Positions 19,117-27,316 of a stretch of DNA of 37,471 nucleotides are shown piece by piece. Every line of letters begins with the position of its first letter. The stretch's first letter is position 1. A program made the translations under genes and the position numbers. The notes under the pieces were generated by a model that saw only the letters and a program-made list of their open reading frames with translations, did not search any database and was not told the DNA's origin. Source of the DNA: Planctomycetaceae bacterium (GTDB taxonomy: Bacteria > Planctomycetota > Planctomycetia > Planctomycetales > Planctomycetaceae); assembly GCA_013813775.1 (NCBI GenBank), contig JACCRE010000089.1:1-37471 (forward strand). The letters are read 5' to 3'.

Positions 19117-19479
19117 CTAGATGCGGTAGACCTGGAGCGTCGCTCTCGACAGCGTCCGCCGGGTCGACGAAGGCTTCTCCGCTCCGCCGTTCTTCGCGAC
19201 CGCCGGCACAATCGCAGTCCGAGCGTCACAGCCGAGCGCAGGTGTGGCGACGCAACCGACATGCACGCGAGAGCTTACGGAGTAAATCGCCTTGCCTTCG
19301 CCAAAACAGTCGTGCCCGAATGCGGGAACGGCTTCCGTCTCGGCGTGTTCATGCGAGTGCGGCGCGAGAACTTCAGTGACGAGGGTGGACCAGCCATTGT
19401 GATGCGGGCAGCCGCACGCGGCGTCCGCCCAGCGGACGACGAGACAGGCAAGCAGGAGTAAAACAAGAAAACGGCGCAT
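19117..19479 (-). CDS. Small exported Cys/His-rich protein of the metal-efflux operon
   Basis: This 120-residue protein belongs to no family I can name. It has a strong signal peptide (MRRFLVLLLLACLVVRWADA). The mature part has clustered metal-ligand residues: ACGCPHHNG immediately after the predicted cleavage site, HSHEHAE, FGHDCFGE, and further single cysteines (HVGC, ALGC). It is the first gene of the efflux operon, upstream of the membrane fusion protein. That position suggests a periplasmic metal-binding role such as a sensor or a chaperone analogous to CusF; this is inference. The start at 19479 is chosen for the signal peptide. The longer frame to 19638 overlaps the dprA end and looks non-coding. 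A promoter candidate lies at 19516-19545. Confidence 0.65.
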   Translation of the reverse strand: MRRFLVLLLLACLVVRWADAACGCPHHNGWSTLVTEVLAPHSHEHAETEAVPAFGHDCFGEGKAIYSVSSRVHVGCVATPALGCDARTAIVPAVAKNGGAEKPSSTRRTLSRATLQVYRI

Positions 19480-19515
19480 GGGAATCCCGGCGGAGGATTG
19501 ATAGCCGCCAGACAA

Positions 19516-19545
19516 AGCATACGCCGACACGCCACGAGCGGGCAA
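19516..19545 (-). promoter_or_regulatory. Candidate promoter of the metal-efflux operon
   Basis: On the minus strand: TTGCCC (plus 19540-19545), an 18-base spacer, TATGCT (plus 19516-19521). It lies in the gap between dprA and the small Cys/His-rich gene, about 35 bases before its ATG. No obvious MerR- or CueR-type dyad was seen in the spacer. Confidence 0.4.
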
Positions 19546-19594
19546 TCGCGGGTCAGAGAATCGCGAAAAACCATTCCATGACGTTGAAATGCGA

Positions 19595-20746
19595 TCAGGG
19601 CGCGCGCACGACGAGGTTGCCCGGCAGCCGGCGGACAAGTCGTTTCATCTCCAGCACCGTCAGCGTGGCCAGCACACGCGGCGGGTCGAGGCCCGCGGCC
19701 GTCAGCACGGCGTCGATGTGGCTCGGATCGCCCGAAATCTGATCGAGAACGTGTCGCTCCTGATCATTGAGCGAGAGTTCGGCGACCGATCGAACTTCAC
19801 GTTTCACCTCAGTCGATGCAGTACCCGGCGGAGATGGCCCGCCGACTGACACGGTGATCGGGCGAATGAGAGGCCCGAGGTGCTGCAAGACGTCGTCCAC
19901 GCCGCGAATGAGCACCGCGCCATCGCGGATCAGATCGTGGCAGCCTTCGCTGGCGGCGCTGTCGATGCGACCTGGCACCGCGAACACGTCGCGGTTCTGT
20001 TCGGTCGCATGTCGAGCCGTATGCAGCGCACCGCTCTTGCGGCTCGCTTCGATCACGATCACTCCGAGACTCAAGCCGCTGATCACACGATTTCGCTGCG
20101 GGAACAGACCGGCGAGCGGCTTCTGTGAGAGCTTGAATTCAGTGACGATCGCGCCAGCGGCGGCGACCTGCTCCGCGAGATCGACGTGCTCCGGCGGATA
20201 GACGGTTTCGAAGCCGGTGGCCGTGACGGCGATCGTCCGACCGCCGGCCGCCAAGGCCGCCCGGTGAGCGGCCGCATCGATGCCCTTTGCAAGCCCGCTG
20301 ATGACCGTCACGCCGGCGCGGGCCAGCCCGCCGGCGATCTTCTCGGCCTGGCTGATGCCGTAGTACGTGCAGCGGCGCGAACCGACGATCGCGACGGCGA
20401 TCTCATCTTGTGGAAGCAACTCGCCGCGCGAGTAAAGCACTGCGGGCGCGTCGGGAATCTGCGACAGCAAGTGCGGGTAGCCCGCCGTGCCGCGGGCGGT
20501 GACGCTCGCACCGATCTCGCGACAGCGGGCGAGTTCCGCGTGAGCTTCGTCCGAGACACGTGCGGCTCGAACCGCTTTCGCGAGCTTGGGGCCGATACCC
20601 TCGACGCTCAACAACTCGGCTTCCGTGGCCTCCAAAGCCCGCGCGGGCGAGCCGAACGCCTCGAGCAACGTCTGCGTCGTTCGCGGCCCGATGCCGGGCA
20701 CGAGATGCAGGCGGAGGGCGTTGAGCAGTTCGGCGTCGTGGATCAT
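19595..20746 (-). CDS. dprA: DNA-processing protein DprA (Smf)
   Basis: Loads RecA on incoming single-stranded DNA during transformation; cytoplasmic, 383 residues. An N-terminal helix-hairpin-helix region (LVPGIGPRTTQ, VEGIGPKLAKAV) precedes the Rossmann-like DprA domain, with AIVGSRRCTYYG, VISGLAKGIDAAAH and a later FPQRNRVISGLS segment. The protein closes with GRIDSAASEGCHDLIRDGA and a C-terminal winged-helix-like domain (LDQISGDPSHIDAVL). ATG 20746 is used because MIHDAELLNALRLHLVPG is the natural N-terminus; the next ATG upstream (20770) reads into the inverted repeat of the GxxExxY cassette. The cassette's left repeat ends about 15 bases from this start, so upstream control of dprA is probably provided or disrupted by it. 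Confidence 0.93.
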   Translation of the reverse strand: MIHDAELLNALRLHLVPGIGPRTTQTLLEAFGSPARALEATEAELLSVEGIGPKLAKAVRAARVSDEAHAELARCREIGASVTARGTAGYPHLLSQIPDAPAVLYSRGELLPQDEIAVAIVGSRRCTYYGISQAEKIAGGLARAGVTVISGLAKGIDAAAHRAALAAGGRTIAVTATGFETVYPPEHVDLAEQVAAAGAIVTEFKLSQKPLAGLFPQRNRVISGLSLGVIVIEASRKSGALHTARHATEQNRDVFAVPGRIDSAASEGCHDLIRDGAVLIRGVDDVLQHLGPLIRPITVSVGGPSPPGTASTEVKREVRSVAELSLNDQERHVLDQISGDPSHIDAVLTAAGLDPPRVLATLTVLEMKRLVRRLPGNLVVRAP

Positions 20747-20761
20747 GGAAGAGAATCGCCA

Positions 20762-20789
20762 GCGAATCACGCGAATGGACGCGAATGAG
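20762..20789 (+). repeat. Left inverted repeat of the GxxExxY cassette
   Basis: Three GCGAAT cores at 20762, 20771 and 20781, spaced 9 and 10 bases apart. This 28-base element matches the reverse complement of 21218-21245 at 26 of 28 positions. The match continues, more weakly, six bases further outward. It contains the stop codon of the cassette gene. Confidence 0.85.
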
Positions 20790-21204
20790 TTTCAGTGATG
20801 ATGCTCCCGCCGTCAGTCCGCTCCTGTCGTCTGTCAGTGAGCGCCATTCGCTTGTATTCCAACTTCGGGTCGTGCCCGAAGTTGATGAGCAAGCCGAGTT
20901 GGAAGCCGGCGGCGTTGAGGTAATTGAGCAGTTGTGCTTGATGCGCATCGCACAGCGATGAAACCGCCTTCAACTCAACGATGATCTTCCCGAAGCAGAC
21001 GAAGTCGGCCCGGAATGATCGCCTGAGTGGCACGTCGCGGTAGGTGAGCATCAATTCGGGCTGTGGAACGAACGGAATCCCCTGGTGGCGGAACTCGATC
21101 TCCAGACACTCCTGATAGACCGATTCCAGGAATCCGCAGCCCTTGTTGTTGTAGACCTCAAAGCACGCGCCGACGATGCGGTAGCATTCATCCCGATAGA
21201 TCAT
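20767..21204 (-). CDS. GxxExxY protein (PD-(D/E)XK nuclease superfamily)
   Basis: This 145-residue protein of the GxxExxY family belongs to the PD-(D/E)XK_3-like fold and has no established function. The name-giving motif is GFLESVYQ. Downstream, a nuclease-like core reads RADFVCFGKIIVELKAV, with the Asp and the E-L-K triad elements. The C-terminal half LNYLNAAGFQLGLLINFG is typical of the family. I chose ATG 21204, preceded by GAGG eight bases upstream. The frame continues to 21252 through the right inverted repeat. The last residues (THSRPFA) and the TGA stop are encoded by the left inverted repeat. The gene with its flanking repeats forms a compact cassette between aroB and dprA. Confidence 0.85.
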   Translation of the reverse strand: MIYRDECYRIVGACFEVYNNKGCGFLESVYQECLEIEFRHQGIPFVPQPELMLTYRDVPLRRSFRADFVCFGKIIVELKAVSSLCDAHQAQLLNYLNAAGFQLGLLINFGHDPKLEYKRMALTDRRQERTDGGSIITETHSRPFA

Positions 21205-21217
21205 CGCCCGCCCCTCA

Positions 21218-21245
21218 CCCATTCGCGTCAATTCGCGTGATTCGC
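21218..21245 (-). repeat. Right inverted repeat of the GxxExxY cassette
   Basis: ATTCGC cores at 21221, 21231 and 21240, the mirror image of the left repeat. It encodes the last residues of AroB and provides the aroB stop codon (TGA, plus 21228-21230). It also overlaps the upstream leader of the GxxExxY gene. Confidence 0.85.
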
Positions 21246-22373
21246 GGGCCACTCTAACTGTGCCATCACGGCTGCCGCCACATCTTCCTCAGAAATGTCG
21301 TCGAAGAGGCGGACTTCGCCCAGCCGCACCGGCAGGATGAAACGGAGCTTGCCGCCTGCGTTTTTTTTGTCGAGTCGCATTCGCGCCAGAACATTGGCCG
21401 TCGGGAACTCGACGCCGGTCGGCAGCGACGTCGGCAGTCCCAGCGCTGTGATCAACTTCTGTTGGCGTTGCGTGAAATCAGAGTCGACGAGGCCTCGGCG
21501 TTCGGCGAGACGGCTGGCGCAGTGCATGCCGATGGCGACCGCTTCTCCATGTGACAGCGTGCCGTAGCCGGCGAGGGCTTCGAAGGCATGCCCGAACGTG
21601 TGGCCATAGTTCAGCACCGCCCGCAGGCCGCTCCGCTCGAACTCATCCTGCTCGACGACGTCGGCCTTGAGGCGGCAACTGCGGGCGATGATCGTCGCAA
21701 GCACCGCTGGATCGCGGCGTCCGATCGCGTCGATGTTCTCTTCCAGAAACGTGAAGAAATCGGCGTCGAGAATGACCCCGTATTTGATGACCTCCGCCAG
21801 ACCTCCCCGATAGTCACGATCGGGCAACGTTGACAGGACCGATGGATCGATCAGCACGCCGAGCGGCTGATGAAACGCGCCGATCAGGTTCTTGCCCTGG
21901 GGGTGGTTGACGCCTACCTTGCCGCCCACGCTGCTATCAACCATGGCGAGCAGCGAGGTCGGGATCTGCACGAACGGCAATCCGCGGTTATAAGTCGCCG
22001 CGGCGAAACCTGCGGCGTCGCCGATGACACCGCCTCCCACGGCGACGACAACCGCTTGGCGGTCGGCCCGCAGAGCGACGAGTGCGTCGTAGATCGTCGC
22101 CAGCGTTTCGAAGGACTTGCTCACTTCACCTGCAGGCAGCGTTTGCAATTCCGTCCGCCAACCCGCCTCAGTGAGGGTGCCGTGAACGGCACGGCCATAC
22201 GAATCTGCGAGATTCGTATCACTGACGATCAGCGCGACGCCTCCCGCAGCGTTGTTCCGCCACACGGTCAAGATCGCGGCGATCTGGCTAAGTGAGCCGG
22301 GCCGGATCCGCACGTCATACGAGCGAGAACCGAGTTCGACGTGGACAACCTGCGGATTTTCGGGAACCGTCAT
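21228..22373 (-). CDS. aroB: 3-Dehydroquinate synthase
   Basis: Second step of the shikimate pathway: converts DAHP to 3-dehydroquinate using NAD and a divalent metal; cytoplasmic, 381 residues. Seen motifs: the NAD-binding GGGVIGDAAGFAAATY, IPTSLLAMVDSSVGGKVGVN, KNLIGAFHQP, the metal-binding GGLAEVIKYG (Glu), LNYGHTFGHAFE and LSHGEAVAIGM. ATG 22373 gives the normal N-terminus; the open frame further upstream to 22538 looks non-coding. The last five residues (ANHAN) and the stop come from the right inverted repeat of the GxxExxY cassette, so the native C-terminus seems to have been replaced. An A8 run encodes the Lys-Lys-Asn of LDKKNAGGK, with the frame intact. Confidence 0.96.
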   Translation of the reverse strand: MTVPENPQVVHVELGSRSYDVRIRPGSLSQIAAILTVWRNNAAGGVALIVSDTNLADSYGRAVHGTLTEAGWRTELQTLPAGEVSKSFETLATIYDALVALRADRQAVVVAVGGGVIGDAAGFAAATYNRGLPFVQIPTSLLAMVDSSVGGKVGVNHPQGKNLIGAFHQPLGVLIDPSVLSTLPDRDYRGGLAEVIKYGVILDADFFTFLEENIDAIGRRDPAVLATIIARSCRLKADVVEQDEFERSGLRAVLNYGHTFGHAFEALAGYGTLSHGEAVAIGMHCASRLAERRGLVDSDFTQRQQKLITALGLPTSLPTGVEFPTANVLARMRLDKKNAGGKLRFILPVRLGEVRLFDDISEEDVAAAVMAQLEWPANHAN

Positions 22374-22829
22374 GCGGCTTCGATTGTCGGAATCGTTCGG
22401 GGGACAGGGTCGATTGGGTCTTCGAAGAGAGCACATTGATCTTGCCCCTTCAGGAACCCGTGGGATAATAACCTTGCTTGCCGTGAAACTCTGCCGTGAC
22501 GGACACAGTGATGGCAGCTTTCGAATGACGATCGGCACGACGAAGTTACGGTGAGCGCTCCACGGACCCCACTCGAGTCGCCCGGCGCCAGTCCCTGACG
22601 TCGGCCCCCGTTACTTCACAACCCGGCTTCGGACCACGGATGGTCGCCCCGCAACCTCGTCCCCTTGTGTCGCGCATGCCTGCGGACGTGGGTCGCGAGG
22701 TGTTTCGCCTTGCGCGGAGCAAACTCTCCGACTCCAAGCCGAGACGCCGCGAAGCTGCACGTCGAATCGTGTAGCGGCGAACGGGGGCGACAATCCGGAA
22801 CCGACGCCGGCATAGAAGGAGCAATCCCG
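22374..22829. other. 456-base divergent intergenic region between aroB and prkA
   Basis: No convincing gene is seen here. It separates the divergent aroB and prkA genes. The only AT-rich patch is around 22464-22470. On the plus strand TTGCCC (22442-22447), a 16-base spacer and GATAAT (22464-22469) form a promoter candidate for prkA, which would leave a leader of about 350 bases. The leader is GC-rich and could be structured, but I could not assign it to a riboswitch class. Confidence 0.4.
22442..22469 (+). promoter_or_regulatory. Candidate promoter of the prkA operon
   Basis: TTGCCC, a 16-base spacer, GATAAT. It is the only AT-rich promoter-like site in the aroB-prkA gap; the resulting leader is unusually long. 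The same patch reads TATTAT on the minus strand but lacks a matching -35 toward aroB. Confidence 0.25.
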
Positions 22830-24908
22830 ATGGCCGCCACTCAGTTCACCGGCGTTTCTCAACTTGGCGACGGCACCGCGGGCCGGACGCTGCTCGAACG
22901 TCTCGCGGCGCAGGAGCGGCTCGACCAGTACCGCCAGGAGCACTGGCAAGGCTCGTTCGGCGAATACCTCGAGATCGTTCGCGACAGGCCCGAGGTCACC
23001 CGATCGGCTTATCAGCGGATGTACGACATGATCGTGTCGTACGGCAGCTCTCCCATCGGCCATCCCAAAGAAAACCTCGTCCGCTACAAGTTCTTCGATG
23101 ATCCCGACGGCGACGGTCACGACGCGATCTTCGGCCTCACCAAGCCGTTGATGGAACTCGTGAACGTTCTCAAAAGCGCGGCTCTGAAGTACGGCACCGA
23201 ACGTCGCGTCATCCTGCTGCACGGCCCCGTCGGCTCGAGCAAGAGCACGATCGCCCGCCTGTTGAAGCGAGGCGTCGAACGCTACAGCCGGAAAGACGAG
23301 GGCGCCCTCTACACGTTCGGCTGGAAGGAAGACGACGGCACTATTCTGTGGGATCCGATGAACGGCGAGCCGCTGCAGCTCGTGCCCTTCGAGCATCGGC
23401 AGGCCGTGTGCGACTGGCTCAACACCGACGCCGCCGAAGGCCGGCACCACGTCGAAATCACAGGCGAGATCTGCCCGCTGTCGCGTTACATCTTCAAGGA
23501 ACGGCTCGAAAAAGCGGGCGGCGACTGGACCAAAGTCCTCGACGGCATCGTCGTCCGCCGGGTGCTGCTCTCGGAGCCGGATCGGATCGGCATCGGCACG
23601 TTCCAGCCCAAAGACGAGAAGAATCAGGACAGCACCGAGCTGACCGGCGACATCAACTTCCGCAAGATCGCCGTCTACGGCAGCGAGTCGGACCCGCGGG
23701 CCTTCAACTTCGACGGCGAGTTCAACGTCGCGAACCGCGGCATGATCGAGTTCATCGAGGTGTTGAAGCTCGACGTCGCCTTCCTGTACGACCTGCTCGG
23801 CGCGAGTCAGGAACACAAGATCAAGCCGAAGAAGTTCGCCCAGACCGACATCGATACGGTCATCATCGGCCACACGAACGAGCCCGAGTTCCGCAAGCTC
23901 CAAAGCAACGAGTTCATGGAAGCGCTGCGGGACCGCACGATCAAGATCGACGTGCCCTACGTCACGCGTCTCGACGACGAGATTCAGATCTACGAGAAGG
24001 ACTACAACGGCCGTCGCGTCAAGAAGCACATCGCTCCGCATACGTTGGAAACGGCCGCGATGTGGGCGGCGCTCACGCGGCTCGAACAGCCGAACAACGC
24101 CGGCCTGACGTTGCTGCAAAAGCTGAAGCTTTACAACGGCAAGACGTTGCCGGGCTTTACGATGGACAACGTCATCCAGCTTCGCCGCGAGACGAAGCGC
24201 GAGGGCATGCTGGGCATCAGCCCGCGCTACGTGCAGGACAAGATCAGCAACGCCCTCGTCGCCAACAGCGATTCGACGAGCCTGAACCCCTTCATGGTCC
24301 TCAAGGAAATCGAGGAGGGTCTGCAACACCATTCATTGATCCCCAGCGAGGAGTCGCGTTCGCACTACAAGCAGCTCATCAGCGTCGTGAAGGACGAATA
24401 CACCGACATCGTCAAGAACGAAGTCCAGCGGGCCATCGCCGCCGACGAAGAGGCGCTCACCCGGCTCTGCTCGAACTACATCGACAACGTGAAGGCCTAC
24501 ACGCAGCGCGAGAAAGTCCGCAACAAGTTCACCGGCGAGGAGGAATCGCCCGACGAACGCCTGATGCGGTCGATCGAAGAGCGGATCGACATTCCGGAGG
24601 CCCGCAAGGACGACTTCCGGCGGGAGATCATGAACTACATCGGCGCGTTGTCGCTCGACGGCAAGAAGTTCGATTACCGCACGAACGAGCGGCTGCAAAA
24701 GGCCCTCGAAATGAAGCTCTTCGAGGATCAGAAAGACACGATCAAGCTCACGAGCCTCGTGTCGAACACCGTCGACGCCGCGACCCAGGAAAAGATCGAC
24801 ATCGTCAAAAGCCGCCTCATCCGCGACTTCGGCTACAACGAAGAAAGCGCGACCGACGTGCTGCAATACGTCGCGAGCATCTTCGCGCGGGGGGATGCGA
24901 AGCGATGA
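22830..24908 (+). CDS. prkA: PrkA-family serine protein kinase (YeaG type)
   Basis: AAA-type protein with a C-terminal kinase-like domain, 692 residues, known from Bacillus sporulation (PrkA) and enterobacterial stress and starvation responses (YeaG). The P-loop is in [18 protein letters not shown] (Lys about 138). The AAA core continues with [18 protein letters not shown] and [13 protein letters not shown]. The C-terminal domain contains the typical [18 protein letters not shown] and the [16 protein letters not shown] segment. AGAAGGAG eight bases before ATG 22830 is the best Shine-Dalgarno in the window and fixes the start. It is the first gene of a five-gene operon. Its TGA overlaps the ATG of the next gene (uma2) by four bases, which implies translational coupling. 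Confidence 0.95.
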   Translation: MAATQFTGVSQLGDGTAGRTLLERLAAQERLDQYRQEHWQGSFGEYLEIVRDRPEVTRSAYQRMYDMIVSYGSSPIGHPKENLVRYKFFDDPDGDGHDAIFGLTKPLMELVNVLKSAALKYGTERRVILLHGPVGSSKSTIARLLKRGVERYSRKDEGALYTFGWKEDDGTILWDPMNGEPLQLVPFEHRQAVCDWLNTDAAEGRHHVEITGEICPLSRYIFKERLEKAGGDWTKVLDGIVVRRVLLSEPDRIGIGTFQPKDEKNQDSTELTGDINFRKIAVYGSESDPRAFNFDGEFNVANRGMIEFIEVLKLDVAFLYDLLGASQEHKIKPKKFAQTDIDTVIIGHTNEPEFRKLQSNEFMEALRDRTIKIDVPYVTRLDDEIQIYEKDYNGRRVKKHIAPHTLETAAMWAALTRLEQPNNAGLTLLQKLKLYNGKTLPGFTMDNVIQLRRETKREGMLGISPRYVQDKISNALVANSDSTSLNPFMVLKEIEEGLQHHSLIPSEESRSHYKQLISVVKDEYTDIVKNEVQRAIAADEEALTRLCSNYIDNVKAYTQREKVRNKFTGEEESPDERLMRSIEERIDIPEARKDDFRREIMNYIGALSLDGKKFDYRTNERLQKALEMKLFEDQKDTIKLTSLVSNTVDAATQEKIDIVKSRLIRDFGYNEESATDVLQYVASIFARGDAKR

Positions 24909-25549
24909 GCGAGCCGACGTGGGAAGTGGCGAGACTCTTTCCTCGGCAAGGGCATTGGACCATCGAGGAGTATTTGTCTCTCGAAGCGACCGGTGGTTGC
25001 CTAGTTGAGTTCGTTGACGGTGTTCTGGAGTTCCCGAAGATGCCCAAGCGGATGCATCAAAGGATTGTCCGATACCTGATGCGAGTGATTGAAAAGGTGA
25101 TCGGCGCCGGAGTCGGCGGCGAAGTGCTCGATGCGCCGTTTCCGGTGTACGTCGAACCGAGCCGATACCGAGAGCCGGATATCGTCTATCAGCGACCAGG
25201 ACGTCCTGACGCCGACGCGGACTACGCCGACGGCGCCGATCTCGTGATCGAAGTCGTCAGCGACGACGTCGGCGACCGCAAACGCGACCTCGTCACCAAA
25301 CGCGCCGAATATGCGCAAGCCGGCATCCCCGAATACTGGATCGTCGATCCCGAGACGCGAACGATTCACGTGCTGACGCTCGACGGCGTTGAACCGGGCG
25401 GAGCTTACCGTGTCCACGGCGACTTCAAAGCCGGCGAGACGGCGTCGAGCGTCCTGCTCGACGGGTTCGCCGTGTCGGTCGACGAAGTCTTCAAGGCGGG
25501 CGACGGCGAAGCGAACATGACCGAGAACGCTCCCTCCGGTCGCGGCTAA
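24905..25549 (+). CDS. Uma2-family putative endonuclease (first copy)
   Basis: A 214-residue Uma2 (DUF820) protein, PD-(D/E)XK nuclease fold, function unknown. The core reads EPDIVYQRP (Asp 92), LVIEVVSDD (Glu 116), then [22 protein letters not shown] with the expected lysine (about 132) and the family-typical EYWIVDP. The N-terminus carries [11 protein letters not shown] and FVDGVLE, as is common in Uma2. The ATG overlaps the prkA stop (ATGA), so it is translationally coupled to the kinase. After the stop, a heptamer array fills the gap to yeaH. Uma2 genes are numerous in cyanobacteria and planctomycetes but are not part of the usual prkA-yeaH pair. Confidence 0.88.
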   Translation: MSEPTWEVARLFPRQGHWTIEEYLSLEATGGCLVEFVDGVLEFPKMPKRMHQRIVRYLMRVIEKVIGAGVGGEVLDAPFPVYVEPSRYREPDIVYQRPGRPDADADYADGADLVIEVVSDDVGDRKRDLVTKRAEYAQAGIPEYWIVDPETRTIHVLTLDGVEPGGAYRVHGDFKAGETASSVLLDGFAVSVDEVFKAGDGEANMTENAPSGRG

Positions 25550-25584
25550 ACTCCTGACTCCTGTGTTCTGACTCCTGAGTCCTC
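25550..25584. repeat. Heptamer array filling the uma2-yeaH gap
   Basis: Five perfect-phase 7-base units: ACTCCTG at 25550, 25557 and 25571, TGTTCTG at 25564, AGTCCTC at 25578. It starts on the base after the uma2 stop codon and ends four C residues before the yeaH ATG. The whole gap is repeat, leaving no Shine-Dalgarno sequence. Confidence 0.85.
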
Positions 25585-25588
25585 CCCC

Positions 25589-26698
<1,110 letters not shown>

Positions 26699-26714
26699 GG
26701 ATCGGAACCACGAA

Positions 26715-27284
26715 ATGAGCGCTGGCGAACTGAAAGTTCTCTATACGGCCGATGATCTGCTAGGGATGGCGGATGGTGATCGGTACGAGCTTGTGCGAGG
26801 CGAGCTCGTGGAGAAAGAAATGAGCGAAGAATCGACAGCGATCGTGGGTTGGCTTGTGCACTTACTCGCCGGCTTCATCGTGCCGCGTCGACTCGGCCTC
26901 GTCATGCCCGAACAGACGTACCGATGCTTTCCATCCGATCCCAATCGCGTACGTAGGCCGGACATTTCCTTCCTGAACGCCAAGAAGCGGCCGACCGGAC
27001 CCTTGACGTTCGGCCACACGCCCGACGCTCCCGATCTCGCCGTCGAAGTCGTCTCTGCCGGTGACGGCGCTTATGACCTCGAAGAGAAACTTGCAGACTA
27101 CCGGTCGGCCGGCATCCCATTGATTTGGGTCGTCTTTCCCAATCGCCGGACCGTTCATGTTTACGCCGGGGGCAGCGAGATCCCTGAAATTCTGCACGAT
27201 TCCGACCTGCTGACGGGCGGCGATATCCTGCCCGGATTCTCCGTCAAGATCTCCGAGCTTTTTCCGCCGACGGCTCAGTTCTGA
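26715..27284 (+). CDS. Uma2-family putative endonuclease (second copy)
   Basis: A 189-residue Uma2 (DUF820) protein: [20 protein letters not shown] at the N-terminus, RRPDISF (Asp 83), [10 protein letters not shown] (Glu 111) and [20 protein letters not shown] (Lys 125), all in the order expected for the PD-(D/E)XK core. It has little direct similarity to the first copy upstream, so it is not a recent tandem duplicate. It starts 16 bases after yeaH. The TGA stop codon is the first part of a heptamer array that runs exactly up to the spoVR start codon. Confidence 0.88.
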   Translation: MSAGELKVLYTADDLLGMADGDRYELVRGELVEKEMSEESTAIVGWLVHLLAGFIVPRRLGLVMPEQTYRCFPSDPNRVRRPDISFLNAKKRPTGPLTFGHTPDAPDLAVEVVSAGDGAYDLEEKLADYRSAGIPLIWVVFPNRRTVHVYAGGSEIPEILHDSDLLTGGDILPGFSVKISELFPPTAQF

Positions 27285-27316
27285 CGTCTGTCTTCCGACT
27301 TCTCGTTTCTCGCCCG
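27282..27316. repeat. Heptamer array spanning the uma2 stop to the spoVR start
   Basis: There are five consecutive 7-base units: TGACGTC, TGTCTTC, CGACTTC, TCGTTTC and TCGCCCG. The first contains the uma2 stop codon, and the last abuts the ATG at 27317. The array is pyrimidine-rich on the coding strand, with no Shine-Dalgarno. Confidence 0.8.

Noticed and set aside
20746-20770. dprA start at 20770
   Set aside because: It would read through the end of the inverted repeat; MIHDAELL from 20746 is the normal N-terminus.
22665-22829. N-terminal extension of prkA from 22665
   Set aside because: The extension has no PrkA-like sequence, and the ATG at 22830 has a near-ideal Shine-Dalgarno.
22611-24332. 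Long open frame on the minus strand opposite prkA (573 codons)
   Set aside because: A shadow of a GC-rich coding region: composition is typical of antisense frames (Arg/Ala/Val/His-rich, no motif), and the plus strand has a clear PrkA protein over the same bases.
23348-25549. 733-codon frame overlapping most of prkA
   Set aside because: Only its last 215 codons (from the ATG at 24905) are a real gene (Uma2). The part overlapping prkA is Arg-rich shadow sequence.
25550-25588. CRISPR-like array
   Set aside because: Units are 7 bases long and contiguous, with no spacers and no cas genes nearby.
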